Below are positions 19,099-26,610 of a stretch of 64,000 nucleotides of DNA, one piece after another. Where the stretch lies: the NCBI GenBank assembly GCA_024518585.1, contig JANIHI010000004.1, forward strand, positions 1-64,000, read 5' to 3'. The position numbers and the translations under genes are program-made. Under the pieces are notes generated by a model. It saw only the letters and a program-made list of their open reading frames with translations. It was not told where the DNA came from and ran no database searches. How positions within the stretch are numbered: position 1 is the first letter of the stretch; each line of letters opens with the position of its first letter. The DNA is from Methanolinea sp. Its GTDB lineage: Archaea > Halobacteriota > Methanomicrobia > Methanomicrobiales > Methanospirillaceae.

Positions 19099-19231
19099 CC
19101 CGGTATGCAAGATGACAGTTGATGAGAAGGCAGCACGGTTCAGGACGGAATACAGGGGAAAAACCTACTATTTCTGTGCCCCGGGCTGCAAGAAAAAATT
19201 TGACGCCGACCCCGGGAAATACGTAACCTGA
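19088..19231 (+). CDS. YHS-domain mini-protein overlapping copA
   Basis: A 47-residue protein, essentially one YHS domain: [13 protein letters not shown], then [17 protein letters not shown]. The cysteines of PVCKM and FCAPGC form the putative metal site; YHS domains occur fused to or beside copper ATPases and are thought to bind Cu or another metal. ATG 19088 overlaps the last codons of copA, with CAGGGG upstream as ribosome site. It may act as a metallochaperone for the pump. In some organisms this domain is part of the ATPase; here it is separate. Confidence 0.85.
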   Translation: MAIDPVCKMTVDEKAARFRTEYRGKTYYFCAPGCKKKFDADPGKYVT

Positions 19232-19328
19232 GTGGGGGACGGGACCTGCCAATCGTGCGTCAACCCCAAAACCAGCATTTATGGGAGGGCCATACATAAC
19301 CCATCCCGTTAGAAGGAGTGCAAAAAAG

Positions 19329-20456
19329 ATGGAGGACCCGGAGGAGAGTGTCATGTCCCGGGAAGATGGGGATGGGGGGTTCATGACGTGGCAGGAGGAA
19401 GACCTTGTCGCCCGTCTGCCAGGGGTCATGCGGGCGAGAAAGGCTGCCGGTCTCGATGGTCTTGTCGGAGATCTCCAGGCAATCGTCATCAACACGGAAA
19501 GGGAAAAGCTCGAGGCTGCAGTCGCCGAACTCCTTGCATTCACGGGGCTAGCGATCGACGAGCACTTCTCCACAACCCGGACCCAGGCATATACCCTCCG
19601 GATACCGGGCTCCCCTGCTGTCATTGTCAAGAGCCGCCTTGCCGGAAAAAATCCTTTCCTTCCTTTTAACCAGGCCGAGAAGGCAAGGAAACTTCCCAAT
19701 ACCCGCCTCGAGACATTCATCTTTGGATGCCGTGATATCGATGCCTATTGTGAAATACAGAGGGAAAGGGGTGTTCGTTTCCAGACAGACGAGGTTCTCA
19801 CGGGTCCTGATTTCCGCTTCATCCAGACGGTCCCCTCTCCCTATACAGGCAATTCCCTTGGTTTCATCGAATGGACGGGCCAGGGGCGGTCATTTGCACC
19901 ATCAGGTGCAGAGAGACGCCCCATCACTCTTGAAAAACCAGGGCATTCCTACCTTGCGAACATAGGGAAGCTGGACCATACCGCAACACGGGTAAGGGCA
20001 AAAGAGCGGAACGCAGCAATTCTAGAGTTCCTCTCCCTGACCAATTATCACTTTGACTTTGCCGTCTTTGTAAAATCTCTCAACTCCATCACGAGCGTCG
20101 CCCGCCTGACCGATGATGCTTTTGCTATGGTCTTTACCTCCGGCATCGCACCTTACCGCGAGGGAGAGGACGCGGGGCCAACCGAGAACTTCATCCACTT
20201 TTACGGGACACGCGTCCACCACATGGCATTTTCAACAGACGACATTGATGCAGTCTTTGCAGAGCTGGTAACCCATGGCATGGAATTCCTCGTGAAACTC
20301 GTCGGGTCCCGCGAGGAAGGACTCAAACAGACGTTCTCCATGCCGTTCCCCCACACGATGATAGTCAACGAGTACATCCACAGGTACGAGGGGTTCGACG
20401 GGTTCTTTACCCGGAGTAATGTCGAGGAACTGACGCGGGCGACGGGGAGGCAGTAG
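19329..20456 (+). CDS. HPPD-like VOC-superfamily protein with intact iron triad
   Basis: A 375-residue protein with two vicinal-oxygen-chelate modules. The C-terminal half resembles 4-hydroxyphenylpyruvate dioxygenase: LDHTATRV (His217), RVHHMAFSTDDID (His298, aligning with the QHVAF histidine of HPPD) and MIVNEYIHRYEGFDGF (Glu348, aligning with the FEFIQR glutamate), followed by RSNVEEL as in HPPD GNFxxLF. These would be the 2-His-1-carboxylate iron ligands. HPPD needs O2, so the reaction in a methanogen is unclear; it may be an isomerase, a lyase or an O2-responsive enzyme. ATG 19329 has GAAGGAG at 19312-19318. Monocistronic; no tyrosine-catabolism genes nearby. Confidence 0.65.
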   Translation: MEDPEESVMSREDGDGGFMTWQEEDLVARLPGVMRARKAAGLDGLVGDLQAIVINTEREKLEAAVAELLAFTGLAIDEHFSTTRTQAYTLRIPGSPAVIVKSRLAGKNPFLPFNQAEKARKLPNTRLETFIFGCRDIDAYCEIQRERGVRFQTDEVLTGPDFRFIQTVPSPYTGNSLGFIEWTGQGRSFAPSGAERRPITLEKPGHSYLANIGKLDHTATRVRAKERNAAILEFLSLTNYHFDFAVFVKSLNSITSVARLTDDAFAMVFTSGIAPYREGEDAGPTENFIHFYGTRVHHMAFSTDDIDAVFAELVTHGMEFLVKLVGSREEGLKQTFSMPFPHTMIVNEYIHRYEGFDGFFTRSNVEELTRATGRQ

Positions 20457-20518
20457 GGAGGATTCACGATGGATTTCTGTTCTCCAGAAAAGGGCCCGAA
20501 GGTGACACGACGGTGACC

Positions 20519-21259
20519 ATGAAGTACTCCTGGCAGATTAAACTCGCAATTTTCCTCGTTGCCTTTTCATTCTCGGTCTATCTCCTCAAGTTCCTCATCC
20601 TCGGGGATCCGGAAAACACGTACTTCTACGTCTTCAATGCCCTTGGTTTTCTTCCCATCAATGTGCTCCTTGTCACTCTCGTGTTAAATGAGCTCCTCAG
20701 CACGAGGGCACGCAGAGAACGCCTCGAGAAATTGAACATGGTCATCGGGACATTCTTTTCTGAAATGGGTACCGATCTCCTGCACACGATAACCCGGAAA
20801 GACCCTGATATCGCCCGTATTGCCGACACGCTGGCGGTCAGGGAAGATTGGAGTGACGAAGATTTTGCAAAGACAAAGAAAGTCTTTTCATCATACCCGT
20901 TTCGAGTGCTTCCCGAAAGGCAGGACCTTGAATTGATGCGGACATTCCTTAAAGAGAAGCGGAATTTCCTCCTTCGCCTCCTGGAAAATCCCATGCTCCT
21001 CGAGAACCAGGCTTTCACCGAGCTCCTCCGGGCTGTGACGCACCTCGGCGAAGAACTCGAGAGGAGGGGAGATCTCCTTTCCATTCCGGATAGCGACCTC
21101 GCCCATCTCCAGAAGGACATTGAACGTGTCTATCGCCTCCTCTGCCTCGAATGGCTGGCATACATGCACCACCTGAAGCGCCATTATCCCTACCTCTTCT
21201 CGCTCGCGATGAGGACGAATCCCTTTGACCCGAGTGCCCGGGTGGTAATCGGGCAATAA
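20519..21259 (+). CDS. Membrane-anchored protein of unknown function
   Basis: About 246 residues. Two membrane helices at the N-terminus (IKLAIFLVAFSFSVYLLKF and a second around GFLPINVLLVTLVLNELL) are followed by a charged, mainly helical cytoplasmic domain of about 185 residues with no recognised motif. ATG 20519 has GGTGA at 20501-20505; an in-frame GTG at 20513 is an equal alternative. It begins about 60 nt after the HPPD-like gene, so they could be cotranscribed. I do not recognise the family; similar proteins appear to be conserved in Methanomicrobiales, but this is recollection, not a search. Confidence 0.65.
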   Translation: MKYSWQIKLAIFLVAFSFSVYLLKFLILGDPENTYFYVFNALGFLPINVLLVTLVLNELLSTRARRERLEKLNMVIGTFFSEMGTDLLHTITRKDPDIARIADTLAVREDWSDEDFAKTKKVFSSYPFRVLPERQDLELMRTFLKEKRNFLLRLLENPMLLENQAFTELLRAVTHLGEELERRGDLLSIPDSDLAHLQKDIERVYRLLCLEWLAYMHHLKRHYPYLFSLAMRTNPFDPSARVVIGQ

Positions 21260-21395
21260 TTTTCCTCTCTTTTCTCCTGTCTCCCAGGAGAGCCCATCCC
21301 ACGGAACAATGACAGGACACACCCCGAAAAATTTCTGGAATAGAAGCATTAAAGGGCAGGGAAGTGGACATACACATAGTGAGGAGGATTAACTC

Positions 21396-21884
21396 ATGCT
21401 CAAGAAAAACATTGAAGAAGCGCTGAACAAGCAGCTGAACGCGGAGCTCTACTCGGCCTACCTCTACCTGGCAATGGCGGCCTACTGCGAAACCATTCCC
21501 ATGAAGGGTTTTGCAAAATGGCTCAGGGTCCAGTCAGAAGAGGAAAAGGCCCACGGTATGAAATTTTTTGACTACATCATCGAGGCGGGGGGGACCGTGA
21601 AGCTCGCCCGGATCGAAGCTCCAAAAACCGAGTGGAAATCCGTTGGGGATGTCTTCGAGCAGGTCTATGAACACGAAAAGAAGGTCACCGGGTTGATCAA
21701 CGGCATCATGGATCTTGCGGTCAAGGAGAAGGATTACGCGACGCAGAACTTCCTCGGGTGGTTCGTGAAGGAACAGGTCGAGGAAGAGGCAAATGCAAGT
21801 GAGATCCTTGCCCAGATCAGGATGATCAAGGATGTCGTTGGTCACATGTTCTGGCTTGACCACGAACTGGGCAAGAGAGGATGA
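21396..21884 (+). CDS. ftn: Ferritin
   Basis: Iron storage and oxidation cage subunit, 162 aa. Ferroxidase-site residues fall in LNAELYSAYLYLAMAAYCE (Glu in helix A), SEEEKAHGMKFFDYI (the E-x-x-H pair in helix B), and EQVEEEANASEIL in helix D. It resembles the bacterial/archaeal FtnA class rather than heme bacterioferritin: no axial Met in helix B is evident. GAGGAGG at about 21380 precedes ATG 21396. In a methanogen it would store iron for the many Fe-S enzymes and limit oxidative damage. Its 130-nt upstream gap probably has its own promoter. Confidence 0.93.
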   Translation: MLKKNIEEALNKQLNAELYSAYLYLAMAAYCETIPMKGFAKWLRVQSEEEKAHGMKFFDYIIEAGGTVKLARIEAPKTEWKSVGDVFEQVYEHEKKVTGLINGIMDLAVKEKDYATQNFLGWFVKEQVEEEANASEILAQIRMIKDVVGHMFWLDHELGKRG

Positions 21885-22138
21885 GAAAGAGAACCCAAAG
21901 AAAGACAGAACAATCCCCTCCCTTCTTTCCCCCCAATTTTTCCTTCCCAAAATGTACGTGACATTTTCCGCGATACAGGTACCCAGGATAGAAAGAACAT
22001 AAGGCAGCGGAGTCGGATAAGATCCCTTCCTGGTAAACCCCGGGGTATTGCCTGTATCCTGGAGGGGTGCAGTACATGGGGTATTTTTAAGGATAAAAAA
22101 AATCCAGTCCTGATAGAGGGAAGAGAGGTGGTCTCCTG
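21885..22138. other. Intergenic region between ftn and the DUF362 gene
   Basis: No gene seen. GATACAGG near 21975 and CCTGTATC near 22050, and CCAGGATA/TATCCTGG beside them, could pair over about 70 nt. GGTATTTTTAAGG near 22080-22092 is the best TATA candidate for the following gene. Confidence 0.4.
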
Positions 22139-23260
22139 ATGCCATCGAATGTTTATTTTGCCCGGATGAGGGCCCGTGAACCGCATGAAAATACCCTGTC
22201 AAAAATAAAGAGGCTGTTTCTTGCTGCGGGGTTTCCGTCACTGATCGCCCCGGGAGACCTGACGGCCATCAAGATCCACTTTGGAGAATGGGGTAACGAG
22301 TCTTACATCCATCCTGTCCATACCCGGCAGGTGGTCGACTGCGTGAAAGAGGCGGGAGGAAAACCGTTTCTTACCGATTCGAACACGCTCTACAGGGGCA
22401 GCAGGGCGAATGCAGTTGATCACATGGTCACGGCGATCGAGCACGGGTTTGCCTATGCCGTTGTGCACGCACCCCTCGTCATAGCCGATGGCCTCCGGGG
22501 AAAGAACTGGAGGAAGGTTGAGATCCATTCCCGCCATTTTCCTTCTGTCCTGGTCTCTGGTGACATCGCTGATGCCCATGCAATGGTGGTCCTCTCCCAT
22601 TTCAAGGGTCACGAGGTAGCCGGTTTTGGAGGAGCGATAAAGAATCTCGCCATGGGATGTGCCCCGCCCGCCGGGAAGCAGGCCCAGCACTGTGCCCGCC
22701 CCCTCCCTATCGGGGAACGCTGCACGGGATGTGGCCGGTGTGTCCTGGCGTGTCCGCGAAACGCGATTTCCCTTAAAACCGTAAAGAAAAGGACCGCCGC
22801 ACATATCGAGCCCTCACGCTGCGTCGGTTGCTTCGAGTGCATGACCGTCTGTCCTTCTCAGGCAATAGATGTCGACTGGGAAACAGAGATCCCCCAGTTC
22901 GTGGAGAGAATGGTGGAATATGCCGTGGGGGCAGTCAGTGGCAAGGAGAAAAAGACCGGTTACATGAATTTCCTCCTCCAAATCACACCGGATTGCGACT
23001 GTGTCCCCTGGAGCGATGCATCAATCGTCCCGGACATTGGCATTCTTGCGTCCACTGACCCTGTTGCCATTGATGCAGCAAGTTTTGACCTTGTTAACAG
23101 AGAAGAGGGAAGGCCTGATTCATTCCTGCAGGGGAACTACCAGAGGGGAGAAGACAAATTCAGGGGAATGAGGAAAAAGACTGACGGATACAGGCAGATA
23201 CGGTATGGAGAGGAATGTGGCCTGGGGTCCTCGGGATATGAACTTATCACCCTCTCCTGA
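22139..23260 (+). CDS. DUF362 protein with two [4Fe-4S] clusters
   Basis: The 373 residues comprise a DUF362 region (TAIKIHFGEWGNESYIHP near residue 42; SHFKGHEVAGFGGAIKNLAM near 160) interrupted by a ferredoxin insert with CTGCGRCVLACP and CVGCFECMTVCP around residues 197-242. A further Cys pair, DCDCVPW, follows near residue 283. DUF362 proteins are widespread in methanogens; function unknown, presumably redox. The gene has ATG 22139 after a weak GGTGG site and stands alone between ferritin and the glutamate-synthase-like gene, both redox-linked. Confidence 0.88.
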   Translation: MPSNVYFARMRAREPHENTLSKIKRLFLAAGFPSLIAPGDLTAIKIHFGEWGNESYIHPVHTRQVVDCVKEAGGKPFLTDSNTLYRGSRANAVDHMVTAIEHGFAYAVVHAPLVIADGLRGKNWRKVEIHSRHFPSVLVSGDIADAHAMVVLSHFKGHEVAGFGGAIKNLAMGCAPPAGKQAQHCARPLPIGERCTGCGRCVLACPRNAISLKTVKKRTAAHIEPSRCVGCFECMTVCPSQAIDVDWETEIPQFVERMVEYAVGAVSGKEKKTGYMNFLLQITPDCDCVPWSDASIVPDIGILASTDPVAIDAASFDLVNREEGRPDSFLQGNYQRGEDKFRGMRKKTDGYRQIRYGEECGLGSSGYELITLS

Positions 23261-23380
23261 GGGATTGCAGGAACGGATTCATCCCATTTTTTTTTCAAAT
23301 GAAAACCAGGGGAGACCGGCGGTGGGATTTCTAAGAAAAATATATATGGAGAAGGAAGGCAAGGGCTTATAAACATTTGA

Positions 23381-23417
23381 AATATAAATCTATTGCTAGT
23401 TTGGGCCTGTTTGCCCA
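23381..23417 (+). promoter_or_regulatory. TATA box with TGGGC-N6-GCCCA palindrome at the start site
   Basis: AATATAAAT (from 23381) is a good TATA box, preceded by purines resembling a BRE. The perfect inverted repeat TGGGC-CTGTTT-GCCCA spans 23402-23417, overlapping the predicted transcription start (about 23407). This is the usual place for an archaeal repressor site. It does not match the known NrpR consensus GGTA/GGAA-N6-TACC/TTCC but shares its layout of half-sites separated by 6 nt. Confidence 0.45.
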
Positions 23418-23465
23418 GACTCCCTTTCAAATATTTAAAGTGAAAAGAGAACGCAGGAGAGAACT

Positions 23466-25055
23466 ATGAACCTTCGTCAGCCAAATGCAAACGAGGCAAC
23501 AGGCACGACTAACCGGTCGCGGAATGTTGCACCGGTATCTGGGATATGCACACGGTGTGTTGATGGGTGCAAGGGGAGCTGTGAGATCTGGCTCTCCTCG
23601 TTCCGGGGGAGGGAAGTCCTGTACCCGGGACCCTTTGGAGAGATCACCGCGGGTGCCGACAAGAACTACCCGGTCGACTATTCACACCTCAACATCCAGG
23701 GGTATGCGATGGGTGCACGGGGCCTTCCAGAGGGGACTGAGATTGGGCCTGACAGTGCAGTCTTTTACTCGGTCAATACAGAGACGGAGTACGGCTGGGA
23801 CAAGAAAGTCAGGATGAAAATCCCGATTTTCACCGGGGCGCTCGGGTCTACGGATATTGCCCGTATCAACTGGGAACACTTTGCAATCGGGGCTGCCATT
23901 TCCGGGATCACTATCGTCTGCGGTGAGAACGTCTGCGGTGTCGACCCTGCCCTCCAGCTGGACAACAAGGGGAAGGTGAAGAAATCACCGGAGATGGACC
24001 GGAGGATTGAACTTTACAAGAAGTTCTGGGATGGATACGGCGAGATGCTGGTCCAGATGAACGTCGAAGACACCCGCCTTGGAACCGCTGAGTATGTTTC
24101 CTCGAAGCATAACCTCGAGACAATTGAGCTCAAGTGGGGACAGGGAGCAAAGTGCATCGGGGGGGAGATCAAGGTAAAGTCACTCGAAAGAGCGCTCGAG
24201 CTGAAAAAGAGGGGGTACATCGTCCTTCCTGACCCCACAGTTCCCGAGGTTCAGGCGGCATTCAAGCAGGGGGCGTTCAAGGAGTTTGAGAGACACTCGC
24301 GCCTTGGATTCATCAGCAAGGAAGGGTTCCTCGAGGAAGTCGACCGCCTCCGTGATATCGGCTTCAAGAGGGTGACCTTAAAGACAGGTGCCTACTCAGC
24401 AGTTGAGCTGGCAATGGCCATCCGTTACGGCTCGGAAGCAAAGATCGACCTCTTGACCATCGACGGTGCCCCCGGCGGGACGGGCATGAGTCCCTGGCCC
24501 ATGATGAACGAGTGGGGCATACCGACCTTCTACCTCCAGTCGCTTGCGTATGAATATGCCGAACTGCTCAAGAAGAGGGGGCTGCGTGTGCCTGACCTTG
24601 CGATGGCAGGCGGATTTTCAGACGAACCGGGCGTCTTCAAGGCCCTTGCAATGGGAAGCCCGTACTTCAGGGCCGTGTGCATGGGCCGCGGCCTCATGAT
24701 ACCCGGGATGGTCGGCAAGAATATCGAGAAATGGATCAAGGAGGGAGACCTGCCCAAGACGGTCTCGAAGTACGGGACAACCCCCGAGGAGATATTCGTC
24801 ACGTGGGAAGAGCTGCGTGCGAAATATGGCTCCCGGTTCAAGGAGATACCCATGGGCGCCATCGGGATATACACCTATGCCCAGAAGTTCAGGATCGGTC
24901 TCCAGCAGATCATGGCCGGGAACAGGAACTTCGCCATCAGCTCGATCTCCCGTAGTGATGTTATGGCTCTCACCGAGGAGGCCTCACGTGTCTCAGGCAT
25001 TCCCTACGTCATGGATGCCTATGCAGACGAGGCCCTGACGGTGTTGCTTGATTAA
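23466..25055 (+). CDS. Archaeal glutamate-synthase-like FMN/Fe-S protein
   Basis: FMN-binding domain of glutamate synthase (GltB central/FMN region, archaeal type). The N-terminus has CTRCVDGCKGSCEIW, a Cys-rich region that could hold an Fe-S cluster. TIDGAPGGTGMSPWPMMNEW near residue 335 and LAMAGGFSDEPGVFKALAMG near 380 form the FMN/phosphate-binding barrel end. It lacks the amidotransferase domain and a separate small subunit is not adjacent, so ammonia or another reductive reaction is possible. ATG 23466 follows AGGAGA. 529 aa is normal for the stand-alone archaeal form. It has a candidate operator upstream, hinting at nitrogen or redox control. Confidence 0.85.
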   Translation: MNLRQPNANEATGTTNRSRNVAPVSGICTRCVDGCKGSCEIWLSSFRGREVLYPGPFGEITAGADKNYPVDYSHLNIQGYAMGARGLPEGTEIGPDSAVFYSVNTETEYGWDKKVRMKIPIFTGALGSTDIARINWEHFAIGAAISGITIVCGENVCGVDPALQLDNKGKVKKSPEMDRRIELYKKFWDGYGEMLVQMNVEDTRLGTAEYVSSKHNLETIELKWGQGAKCIGGEIKVKSLERALELKKRGYIVLPDPTVPEVQAAFKQGAFKEFERHSRLGFISKEGFLEEVDRLRDIGFKRVTLKTGAYSAVELAMAIRYGSEAKIDLLTIDGAPGGTGMSPWPMMNEWGIPTFYLQSLAYEYAELLKKRGLRVPDLAMAGGFSDEPGVFKALAMGSPYFRAVCMGRGLMIPGMVGKNIEKWIKEGDLPKTVSKYGTTPEEIFVTWEELRAKYGSRFKEIPMGAIGIYTYAQKFRIGLQQIMAGNRNFAISSISRSDVMALTEEASRVSGIPYVMDAYADEALTVLLD

Positions 25056-25120
25056 AAAAATCTCATTTTTTGGTTGTGTCACAAGATCGGCTAAGATCTC
25101 ACCAGCACAAGAGATAGTCT

Positions 25121-25290
25121 GAGTTATCCCAGCTAACAAGTATTTCGGTTATCAGAAAAGTAAGCCAGTTGAACCGCCGCGGGGGCGCCCCGTCAGGGGG
25201 CGAGGGAACTATCCTCATGTGGGGGTGTGGGGGCGAGGCATCCCCCATTTCAATTCCTATCCACCCACTCAAACTAGCGAAGAGCCAAAA
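25121..25290. repeat. Structured repeat element, copy 1
   Basis: First of two related elements (other copy 36398-36587). It forms, in order, hairpin CGCCCC/GGGGCG (25186-25202), hairpin CCTCA-TG-TGGGG (25213-25224), hairpin TGGGGG/CCCCCA (25228-25247), then a 29-nt unpaired tail 25258-25286 differing from copy 2 at one position. The stems differ in sequence between copies but keep pairing. It sits in a convergent gap between the glutamate-synthase-like gene and the leftward nuclease-like gene, so the transcribed strand is unknown. Could be a non-coding RNA, a 3' UTR element, or a non-autonomous mobile element; tail conservation argues for function or recent spread. Confidence 0.65.
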
Positions 25291-25307
25291 AAAGAAGGAG
25301 GGAAACC

Positions 25308-26453
25308 CTAGCGGTGCGAGAAGGTCTGGAGTATCTTGGAAGCGATCCGTGACCCTAGTGAGGGGGAGAGTGACTCGAGCCACAGGAAGAAACCCACGCG
25401 GGAAGGAGTATTCCGCTCGAACTTGAAGTTACCTTCCTTGTCCTGGACCATCTTGAGGTACTCCTTCTTTTCTGTCGACCGGAGATAGATGAGAGGCTCG
25501 TAGCCCGGCAGATCGGTTGCAAGGATGACCTTTGAAAACTTTTTCCTTATTTCGTCAAAGCCGACCTTTCGTCCCCTGATGGAAAAATCATACTCCTGGC
25601 ACACTCTCCGGACCGCCGAGGGGTAGAGACTTCCATAGAGGATCTTTTTGACAAGGGGGGAGGTCTCATGGGGACTCCGGGTGCTTTTCACATCGATCTC
25701 CTGGGAAACGTTTGAAAATACCCAGTTCCTCTGCCAGTCGTGGAATTTCTGGTAGTTAAAAGGCCTCCGGAACGAGAAACCCGCAGCATCGACCATCTTG
25801 GGGTGCGGCAGGTACGTATTCCTCCCCCTCCTGGTCCATGCACGAGGGTCTATAATGGACTTAATCTCCTCGCAGGGGGCTGTCTGGAAATAGTACGTAT
25901 CCGGGTTCTTGAGAATCCGCCGGCCGGCAGCGTAGTTTGCAACATTGAAGGAGGAGACGAGGAGGAACGGGACATGGGGCTGGTCAAAGAGGTAACCAAG
26001 GAGAGTCCTCTTGTAATCTATCTCGACCTCGAATTCCTTGAGGTCAGAGGGAGAAGTCAGGACCTCCGCAAAAATGATCCGGTTCTCTCCATCGACCATG
26101 AGAAGGTCAAATTCTGCAAGGTCCTGACCGTTACCCCTTATCGTAATATCTCCAGACCGGGAATAGAAGATCCCGTTCTGTCCTAGCTGGGCGGTCCTCC
26201 TCCGGCGGGGGGCATCAGCACCTTTGAGGGCTAGGAACCGGATTGCATCATTCCTTGCTGCTATCTCGACAAACATCTCGTAGATGATTGCCTCGTACCA
26301 CCGACCTTCGGCGGTCCTCATCTTTTCAATATCAGGAGAAAAGAGCTTGTTACGTTCGATTTTAGAGAGATGCCGCGTCGCATTCTGTGCAAGGGAGGGA
26401 CTCGGTAAAAAATGGGGAGAACACTCTTCCAACCACCGGGACAATGACACCAT
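25308..26453 (-). CDS. Orphan PD-(D/E)XK-nuclease-like protein
   Basis: A 381-residue leftward gene. EGRWYEAIIYEMFVEIAARN (about residue 48) followed by DITIRGNGQDLAEFDLLMVD and RIIFAEVLTS (about 101-132) resembles the helix + E-x(n)-FD-x(n)-xExx core of PD-(D/E)XK nucleases, but the final Lys is Val/Leu-Thr, so catalysis is uncertain. The C-terminal half (residues 200-380) has no recognised motif. No methylase, integrase or defence partner is adjacent. The stop codon lies 18 nt from repeat copy 1. Composition is similar to neighbours. Function unknown; a restriction-like or DNA-repair role is only a guess. Confidence 0.55.
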   Translation of the reverse strand: MVSLSRWLEECSPHFLPSPSLAQNATRHLSKIERNKLFSPDIEKMRTAEGRWYEAIIYEMFVEIAARNDAIRFLALKGADAPRRRRTAQLGQNGIFYSRSGDITIRGNGQDLAEFDLLMVDGENRIIFAEVLTSPSDLKEFEVEIDYKRTLLGYLFDQPHVPFLLVSSFNVANYAAGRRILKNPDTYYFQTAPCEEIKSIIDPRAWTRRGRNTYLPHPKMVDAAGFSFRRPFNYQKFHDWQRNWVFSNVSQEIDVKSTRSPHETSPLVKKILYGSLYPSAVRRVCQEYDFSIRGRKVGFDEIRKKFSKVILATDLPGYEPLIYLRSTEKKEYLKMVQDKEGNFKFERNTPSRVGFFLWLESLSPSLGSRIASKILQTFSHR

Positions 26454-26610
26454 TCTCTCATTATTTATAAAACCTCTCCAATTAAAAATGTACCCTATCG
26501 GGACTTACACCCCTTCCCCGTCCCAGGAGATGGAAAACACATATTGCCTGGGGATAAAATGTTAATCATCCGGGAAGGATCATGGGCCCGCCAGGGGCCG
26601 GAAGGGATTC

